Shown: positions 58,924 through 64,000 of the stretch, in pieces
Layout of the letters: each line of letters opens with the position of its first letter
How positions within the stretch are numbered: position 1 is the first letter of the stretch
Assembly: GCF_000153805.1 (NCBI RefSeq)
Contig: NZ_DS022298.1
Coordinates: 442,616-506,615 of the forward strand
Origin: Synechococcus sp. BL107
GTDB lineage: Bacteria > Cyanobacteriota > Cyanobacteriia > PCC-6307 > Cyanobiaceae
Direction of reading: 5' to 3'
Length of the DNA: 64,000 nucleotides
Translations under genes and position numbers: made by a program
The notes under the pieces: model-generated
The model's database searches: none
Told to the model about the DNA's origin: nothing
Seen by the model: the letters and a program-made list of their open reading frames with translations, nothing else

Positions 58924-58962
58924 TTCTCGCCTTACAGCGGATCAGCATCGTTAAGGCGAGAG
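58924..58962. promoter_or_regulatory. Inverted repeat between the desaturase and PLP-enzyme genes
   Basis: CTCGCCTTA (58926-58934) and TAAGGCGAG (58952-58960) form a perfect 9-bp inverted repeat with a 17-base loop, extendable by one A-T and one wobble pair. No T-run follows on either strand. It could be an operator or 5'-leader structure in this divergent region. Confidence 0.45.
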
Positions 58963-59005
58963 CGCAGCATGGAGTCAGGGAACGGCTCTACATAGGGAGG
59001 ACCTG

Positions 59006-60277
59006 GTGCCCAGCGCGATTGCAAGGAACCTGATCGAGTCTGTGGTCCAGCAGCAGGTGCCTCAAGCTGCACAGCGAACATCTGCTGTGGAACAACGCTT
59101 GAAGCGTGTTTTGGCTGCGTTCGCTGAGGAGCGGTTGGGGACGCAGCACTTTGCGTCTCTTACTGGCTACGGCCATGGAGATCAGGGCCGGGATCTGGTG
59201 GATCGTGTGTTTGCCAGGGTCTTAGGGGCGGAGGCGGCAGCGGTGCGGATGCAGTTCGTCAGTGGCACCCATGCGATCACGGCAGCGTTGTTTGGCGTGC
59301 TGCGGCCTGGCGATCGTTTGCTTTCAATCACAGGTCGTCCCTACGACACTCTTGAGGAAGTCATCGGTTTGAGGGGAACGGGTCAGGGGTCGTTGGCTGA
59401 CTTTGGGATCGAATACGACGAAGTGCCCTTAACGCCGGAGGGGGTTGTGGATCGGGTGGGGCTGGATCAGGCGCTGGCAGTGTCTCAGCGCGTGGTCTTG
59501 ATTCAACGCAGTTGTGGCTACAGCTGGCGCCCGTCGTTGTCGGTGGAGGAAATCGGTGAGCTCTGCGCGCTCATTCATGCGCGACAGCCCGATTGCATTT
59601 GTTTTGTCGACAATTGCTATGGAGAATTGGTGCAGGACTGCGAGCCGCCGGAGGTGGGAGCCGATTTGGTGGCGGGTTCGTTGATTAAGAACCTTGGCGG
59701 CACCATCGCTCCAACTGGTGGCTACGTCGCCGGCCGGGCAGACCTTGTCAATCAGGCGTGTTGCCGATTAACGGCCCCTGGCATTGGTCGAGAAGGTGGC
59801 ACGGGATTTGATCTGCAGCGCCTCGTGTTGCAGGGATTGTTTTTGGCCCCACAAATGGTGGCTGAGGCTTTGATTGGTGCGGATCTCGTGGCTGGTGTAT
59901 TTGAGCGGCTTGGTTTTGCCGTTCAACCGAGGCCAGGCGCTGTGCGAAGCGACTTGATCCAGGCGGTTTGTCTTGGCAGTCCGGAGGCCTTGAAAACGGT
60001 CTGTCGTGCGTTTCAAGCCTGTTCACCGGTGGGGGCTTATCTGGATCCAGTGCCGGCTGCAATGCCTGGCTATGCCAGTGATTTAGTGATGGCCGGTGGC
60101 ACGTTTATCGACGGATCAACGAGCGAATTTTCCGCCGATGCTCCTCTGCGAGAGCCCTTCAATCTGTTTGTTCAAGGCGGTACCCATCGCGCTCACATCC
60201 AGCTGGCCTTGGCGGAAGCCCTCACCGCACTCGATGCGGCGGGACTGATCAATCTCCCTCAAACTGAGATCATCTAA
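59006..60277 (+). CDS. PLP-dependent methionine gamma-lyase / aluminium-resistance family protein
   Basis: This 423-residue fold-type I PLP enzyme starts at GTG 59006 with AGGGAGG at 58994-59000. SLTGYGHGDQGRDLVDRVFARVLGAEAAAVRMQFVSGTHAI is the family's N-terminal hallmark, and the PLP lysine lies in AGSLIKNLGGTIAPTGGYVAG. Members are annotated cystathionine beta-lyase involved in aluminium resistance, or methionine gamma-lyase family; the true substrate is unclear. It precedes gcvH by 18 bases and may share its transcript. Confidence 0.88.
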   Translation: MPSAIARNLIESVVQQQVPQAAQRTSAVEQRLKRVLAAFAEERLGTQHFASLTGYGHGDQGRDLVDRVFARVLGAEAAAVRMQFVSGTHAITAALFGVLRPGDRLLSITGRPYDTLEEVIGLRGTGQGSLADFGIEYDEVPLTPEGVVDRVGLDQALAVSQRVVLIQRSCGYSWRPSLSVEEIGELCALIHARQPDCICFVDNCYGELVQDCEPPEVGADLVAGSLIKNLGGTIAPTGGYVAGRADLVNQACCRLTAPGIGREGGTGFDLQRLVLQGLFLAPQMVAEALIGADLVAGVFERLGFAVQPRPGAVRSDLIQAVCLGSPEALKTVCRAFQACSPVGAYLDPVPAAMPGYASDLVMAGGTFIDGSTSEFSADAPLREPFNLFVQGGTHRAHIQLALAEALTALDAAGLINLPQTEII

Positions 60278-60295
60278 TTCACCTCCACCTGTCTG

Positions 60296-60685
60296 ATGGC
60301 GTTCGAGTTTCCCGCCGCCTACCGCTTTGCCGACAGCCACGAATACGCCCATCTCGATGGTGAGCTCATTCGCGTTGGCATCAGTGCTTTTGCTGTTGAT
60401 CAGCTCGGTGACATTGTTTTTGTCGACCTCCCCGATGTGGGTGCCAGCCTTGATAAGGGCACCAGCTTTGGTTCTGTGGAATCTGTGAAAGCTGTCGAAG
60501 ATATGTACGCCCCCATTGCAGGGGAAGTGGTCGAGCGCAATGAAGCGGTGCTGGCGAGCCCTGAAGAACTCCAGAACGATCCCCATGGAGCGGGATGGCT
60601 TCTGGTGGTACGTCCAAGTGATCCAGCGCAACTCGAGACTTTGCTTGATTCAGCTACCTATTCCGCGAAGGTGAACGCCGGCTGA
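60296..60685 (+). CDS. gcvH: Glycine cleavage system H protein
   Basis: This 129-residue lipoyl carrier protein has its lipoylated lysine at 65, in FGSVESVKAVEDMYAPI. GDIVFVDLPDVGASLDKG and NDPHGAGWLLVV are typical. It shuttles the aminomethyl group between GcvP and GcvT. gcvP follows after 54 bases. Confidence 0.96.
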   Translation: MAFEFPAAYRFADSHEYAHLDGELIRVGISAFAVDQLGDIVFVDLPDVGASLDKGTSFGSVESVKAVEDMYAPIAGEVVERNEAVLASPEELQNDPHGAGWLLVVRPSDPAQLETLLDSATYSAKVNAG

Positions 60686-60692
60686 TGACGGG

Positions 60693-60723
60693 AGGCGGTC
60701 ACCCTTCTTTAAGATCACCGCCT
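60693..60723 (+). promoter_or_regulatory. Inverted repeat between gcvH and gcvP
   Basis: AGGCGGT (60693-60699) and ACCGCCT (60717-60723) form a 7-bp stem with a 17-base loop in the 54-base gap, ending 16 bases before the GTG of gcvP. No T-run follows. It may be an mRNA hairpin affecting gcvP translation or processing. Confidence 0.35.
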
Positions 60724-60739
60724 TCCCCCGCTGCAGACC

Positions 60740-63628
60740 GTGACTTCCCCTTTTCTGCAGCGGCATCTGGGCCCAAGCAACGCTGAGCAGGAGCAGATGT
60801 TGCAAACGCTGGGGTACCAGCACATGGATGCATTCATTCAGGATGTTGTCCCCGCCGACATCCTTGATGCCGTCCCGCCTCGGGACGTGCTTCCGACCGG
60901 TTGTGGCGAAGCGGAGGCGCTGGCAGATCTCGGCACGATCGCTGCGGAGAATGTTGTTCGACGATCGCTGATTGGTCTCGGATATCACGGCACAGCAACG
61001 CCGGCGTTGATTCAACGCCACGTGTTTGAGAACCCTGCTTGGTACACCGCTTACACCCCTTATCAAGCTGAGATTGCCCAAGGGCGGCTTGAGGCGTTGC
61101 TGAATTTTCAAACGTTGATCAGTGAGCTCACTGGGCTTCCGATCGCGAATGCCTCCCTGCTGGATGAAGCCACGGCCGCGGCAGAAGCCATGGGCTTGAG
61201 CTTTGGTGTGTGTCGACGTCCCGAAGCGAATCGTTTCCTCGTCGATTGCCATGTGCTCCCACAGACCTGGGCTGTGCTGCAAACCAGGGCGGAGCCATTG
61301 GGAATTGAGCTTGAGCGGGTTGATCCCGAGCAGATGGCTTTTGATGCGCGTGTGTTTGGGGTGCTGTTGCAACTCCCCGGCGCGGATGGTCTGCTCTGGG
61401 ACCCCACCACGTTGATCGAACGTGCCCATGAGAGCGGTGCTCTGGTGACGGTGGCGATTGATCCATTGGCGCAGACCTTGTTCGCGCCCGTTGCAGATTT
61501 TGGTGCTGACATCGCAGTGGGCAGTGCCCAACGTTTTGGTGTGCCGATGGGATTCGGCGGCCCTCACGCAGCATTTTTTGCGACGCGGGAGGCCTACAAA
61601 CGCCAAATCCCTGGTCGGCTTGTGGGTGAGTCGAAGGATGCCGAGGGCAATCCTGCTTTGCGCTTGGCGTTGCAGACCCGTGAGCAGCACATCCGTCGGG
61701 ACAAGGCCACGAGCAACATCTGTACGGCGCAAGTGTTGCTGGCGGTGATCGCTTCGTTTTATGCGGTGCACCATGGCCCCGATGGTCTTCGAGCCATCGC
61801 CGAGCGGCTTGTTGGCCTCCGTTTGCAGTTCGAAGCAGGCCTTCGCACGCTGGATCTCGCGGTGGAGCAGGCCGACCGTTTCGACACTGTCACCGTCACC
61901 TCCACCGTTGCGCCGGCTGTGCACGCCGCGGCGGCCGAGGCGGGATTCAATCTGAGGGCTCTCCCTGACGGCGTGCCGGCATCCCAAGCCACCGGATTCG
62001 GCGTCAGCTTCGATGAATTCAGTGATCAGAAGGAGGTGGCGAAGCTCCTTGAAGCAGTCGCGAAGGCGGTCGGCAAGCCCCTGCCCACGGCGCCTGCCTC
62101 CGCAGTCGACACCGATGCAGAACTTGCGTTGCCATCACTCCCCTCGCGGATCCGGCCTTGGCTGACGCAGCCGGCATTCCATCGCTACCGCAGCGAAACG
62201 GAGCTCATGCGTTATATCCAGCGCTTGGTGAGTCGTGACCTGTCGCTAGTGCATGGAATGATCCCGCTGGGGAGCTGCACGATGAAGCTGAATGCAGCTG
62301 CAGAACTTCTGCCGGTGAGCTGGCCGGAGTTTGCCCGTTTGCATCCGTTTGCCCCTTTGGATCAGGCGTTGGGCTATCGCCATCTCGCCGACGATTTAGA
62401 GCGTTGGCTGGCGGCTCTCACCGGTTTCGCTGCTGTTTCATTGCAGCCCAATGCTGGCTCTCAGGGTGAATACGCCGGTTTGCTGGTGATCCGTGCCTGG
62501 CACCGCTCCCGCGGGGATGACCACCGAGATATTTGTCTGATTCCCACCAGTGCCCATGGCACCAATCCCGCCAGCGCTGTGATGGCAGGCCTCAAAGTGG
62601 TGGCCGTGGCTTGCGATGCGGAAGGCAATATCGATCAAGACGACCTTGCGGCGCGGGCAACGGAGTACGCCGATCGTCTTGCGGCCTTGATGGTGACGTA
62701 CCCCTCAACCCATGGGGTGTTTGAAACCGGGATTCGCCATATCTGTGAGGTGGTTCATCGCCACGGCGGTCAGGTGTACCTCGATGGCGCCAATCTCAAT
62801 GCGCAGGTGGGTCTCTCTCGACCCGGAGCTTTCGGTGCCGATGTTTGCCATTTGAATCTGCACAAAACGTTCTGCATCCCCCACGGTGGTGGCGGTCCAG
62901 GGGTAGGCCCGATCGGTGTGGCGGCTCATCTGGCTCCCTTCCTGCCAGGGCATCCCTTTGAAGATCAAAAGGCGTCGGCCATCGGGCCCGTTTCTGCAGC
63001 AGCTTTGGGGAGTGCCAGCATCCTCCCGATCAGTTGGATGTATTTAAGGATGATGGGGGCGGATGCACTCCGTCAGGCCAGTGCTGTGGCGTTGTTGTCT
63101 GCCAACTATTTGGCCCACCGTCTCGATGACCACTTCCCAGTGTTGTTCCGTGGTGTCACGGGCCGTGTTGCCCATGAATGCATCCTTGATTTGCGACCAC
63201 TGAAGCGAGATGCCGGCATCGATGTCGATGACATCGCCAAGCGATTGATGGACTACGGCTTCCATGCCCCAACCGTGAGTTGGCCGGTGGCAGGCACCGT
63301 GATGGTGGAGCCCACGGAAAGCGAAAGCTTGTCGGAATTGGATCGGTTCGCCGATGCCTTAATCGCCATCCGTGAAGAGGTTCGAGCGATTGAGACGGGG
63401 GCAATGGATGCCTTGAACAACCCTCTGAAGCGGGCTCCCCACACCATGGCTGCGGTGATGTCCGAGGTTTGGGATCGTCCCTACAGCCGCCAGCAGGCTG
63501 CATTCCCCTTGCCCGATCAAACCCAAAACAAGGTGTGGCCAGCCGTGGCTCGGATTGATAACGCCTATGGCGACAGAAATTTGGTCTGTACCTGTCCGTC
63601 GGTGGAAGCCGTTGCGATTGCGGCCTAA
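60740..63628 (+). CDS. gcvP: Glycine dehydrogenase (aminomethyl-transferring), P protein
   Basis: This 962-residue PLP enzyme decarboxylates glycine and hands the aminomethyl group to GcvH. It is the single-chain form with two homologous halves. The PLP lysine is near 709 in [18 protein letters not shown], and [14 protein letters not shown] and [10 protein letters not shown] are landmarks. It starts at GTG 60740. In oxygenic phototrophs this system recycles photorespiratory glycine. Confidence 0.97.
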   Translation: MTSPFLQRHLGPSNAEQEQMLQTLGYQHMDAFIQDVVPADILDAVPPRDVLPTGCGEAEALADLGTIAAENVVRRSLIGLGYHGTATPALIQRHVFENPAWYTAYTPYQAEIAQGRLEALLNFQTLISELTGLPIANASLLDEATAAAEAMGLSFGVCRRPEANRFLVDCHVLPQTWAVLQTRAEPLGIELERVDPEQMAFDARVFGVLLQLPGADGLLWDPTTLIERAHESGALVTVAIDPLAQTLFAPVADFGADIAVGSAQRFGVPMGFGGPHAAFFATREAYKRQIPGRLVGESKDAEGNPALRLALQTREQHIRRDKATSNICTAQVLLAVIASFYAVHHGPDGLRAIAERLVGLRLQFEAGLRTLDLAVEQADRFDTVTVTSTVAPAVHAAAAEAGFNLRALPDGVPASQATGFGVSFDEFSDQKEVAKLLEAVAKAVGKPLPTAPASAVDTDAELALPSLPSRIRPWLTQPAFHRYRSETELMRYIQRLVSRDLSLVHGMIPLGSCTMKLNAAAELLPVSWPEFARLHPFAPLDQALGYRHLADDLERWLAALTGFAAVSLQPNAGSQGEYAGLLVIRAWHRSRGDDHRDICLIPTSAHGTNPASAVMAGLKVVAVACDAEGNIDQDDLAARATEYADRLAALMVTYPSTHGVFETGIRHICEVVHRHGGQVYLDGANLNAQVGLSRPGAFGADVCHLNLHKTFCIPHGGGGPGVGPIGVAAHLAPFLPGHPFEDQKASAIGPVSAAALGSASILPISWMYLRMMGADALRQASAVALLSANYLAHRLDDHFPVLFRGVTGRVAHECILDLRPLKRDAGIDVDDIAKRLMDYGFHAPTVSWPVAGTVMVEPTESESLSELDRFADALIAIREEVRAIETGAMDALNNPLKRAPHTMAAVMSEVWDRPYSRQQAAFPLPDQTQNKVWPAVARIDNAYGDRNLVCTCPSVEAVAIAA

Positions 63629-63735
63629 TTCGTCGTCTTGGACTGGCGCTTTGTCTCTACAGGAAGTAAATTTTCACTGAAAAGCGAATTAATTAGTTGG
63701 ATTTCACCAACCGCTCTGGCGGCTGAAGTCACACT

Positions 63736-64000
63736 ATGCGGCAACTGATTCGTCTGTCGGGGGACACCATGGATCGGGACAACACCACCAATTTGGGTCT
63801 TGGAACCTTGCAAGGTCCAAGCCTTCCACAACTGCCAGAAGGCTTGGAATCAGCCTTCAACCGTGGCCATACGCTTTCCATCGAAGGCACGAACGTTGTT
63901 CGAGTGCCATTCGGAGTGAGGGAGGCTCGCCGAACTCGCCCTGAGCGGCCTGATCACTGGGCAACCCTGGTGATACCTCTGCAACCGATCGGAAATCCAA
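63736..64000 (+). CDS. Unrecognised protein, N-terminal part (cut by window edge)
   Basis: An open frame starts at ATG 63736, or more probably ATG 63769 (MDRDNTTNLGLGTLQGPSLPQLPEGLESAFNRG), and is open to the end of the window. Visible residues include HTLSIEGTNVVRVPFGVREARRTRPERPDHWATLVIPLQP. There is no signal peptide. The available part is too short for a family call. Confidence 0.55.
   Translation, partial: MRQLIRLSGDTMDRDNTTNLGLGTLQGPSLPQLPEGLESAFNRGHTLSIEGTNVVRVPFGVREARRTRPERPDHWATLVIPLQPIGNP

Overview
The window reads as the chromosome of a marine picocyanobacterium, most likely Synechococcus. It has a complete urea transporter next to a urease-accessory gene, a high-light-inducible (Hli) protein, a glucosylglycerate osmolyte cluster, two stearoyl-type acyl-lipid desaturases, a DUF1830 protein, a UbiC-like chorismate lyase and a group-2 sigma factor. 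Genes are dense, often joined by 4-base ATGA or GTGA overlaps. The genus is inferred from gene content and layout, not from a database search.

Layout. 1-5.4 kb: end of ureG, then urtABCDE for urea uptake, with an NtcA-like promoter and strong hairpins after urtA. 5.9-9.8 kb: glucosylglycerate cluster (gpgS, divergent GH13 phosphorylase-like gene and gpgP). 9.8-24.4 kb: core genes, mostly on the minus strand (pabC, pabB, queC, a beta-hydroxyacid dehydrogenase-like gene, queE, pyrG, a sigma factor, aspS, gcvT, speB, speE, arfB, mazG). 24.5 kb: tRNA-Val(UAC). 25-30 kb: accessory genes (hli, a coupled Fur-family regulator and metallo-beta-lactamase-fold pair, an SDR, a 2OG-Fe(II) oxygenase). 30-42 kb: mscS with a solute-binding lipoprotein, valS, an ABC-2 exporter with a TVP38-like protein, DUF389, ligA. 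42-48 kb: a SprT-like protein, DUF1269, small unknowns, chorismate lyase, mnmG.

48-54.5 kb is the unusual part. It is an AT-rich insert between mnmG and dnaB. It carries three paralogous secreted proteins sharing a TT-x-F-x-x-TVP-x-x-C motif, a one-domain pilus-chaperone-like protein overlapping another secreted protein, an outer-membrane beta-barrel-like protein and two paralogous AraC-type regulators. Three copies of a 17-bp sequence lie before the first secreted-protein gene (two direct copies) and before the first AraC gene (one inverted copy). I read these as regulator binding sites, with transposon-like ends as the alternative. No usher gene is visible, so this may be an undescribed usher-less surface-fibre or secretion cassette.

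54.6-64 kb: dnaB, rplI, two desaturase paralogues, a PLP-dependent methionine-gamma-lyase/aluminium-resistance-type gene, gcvH, gcvP and the start of an unrecognised gene cut by the window edge. No rRNA genes, CRISPR arrays, transposases or prophage genes were seen.
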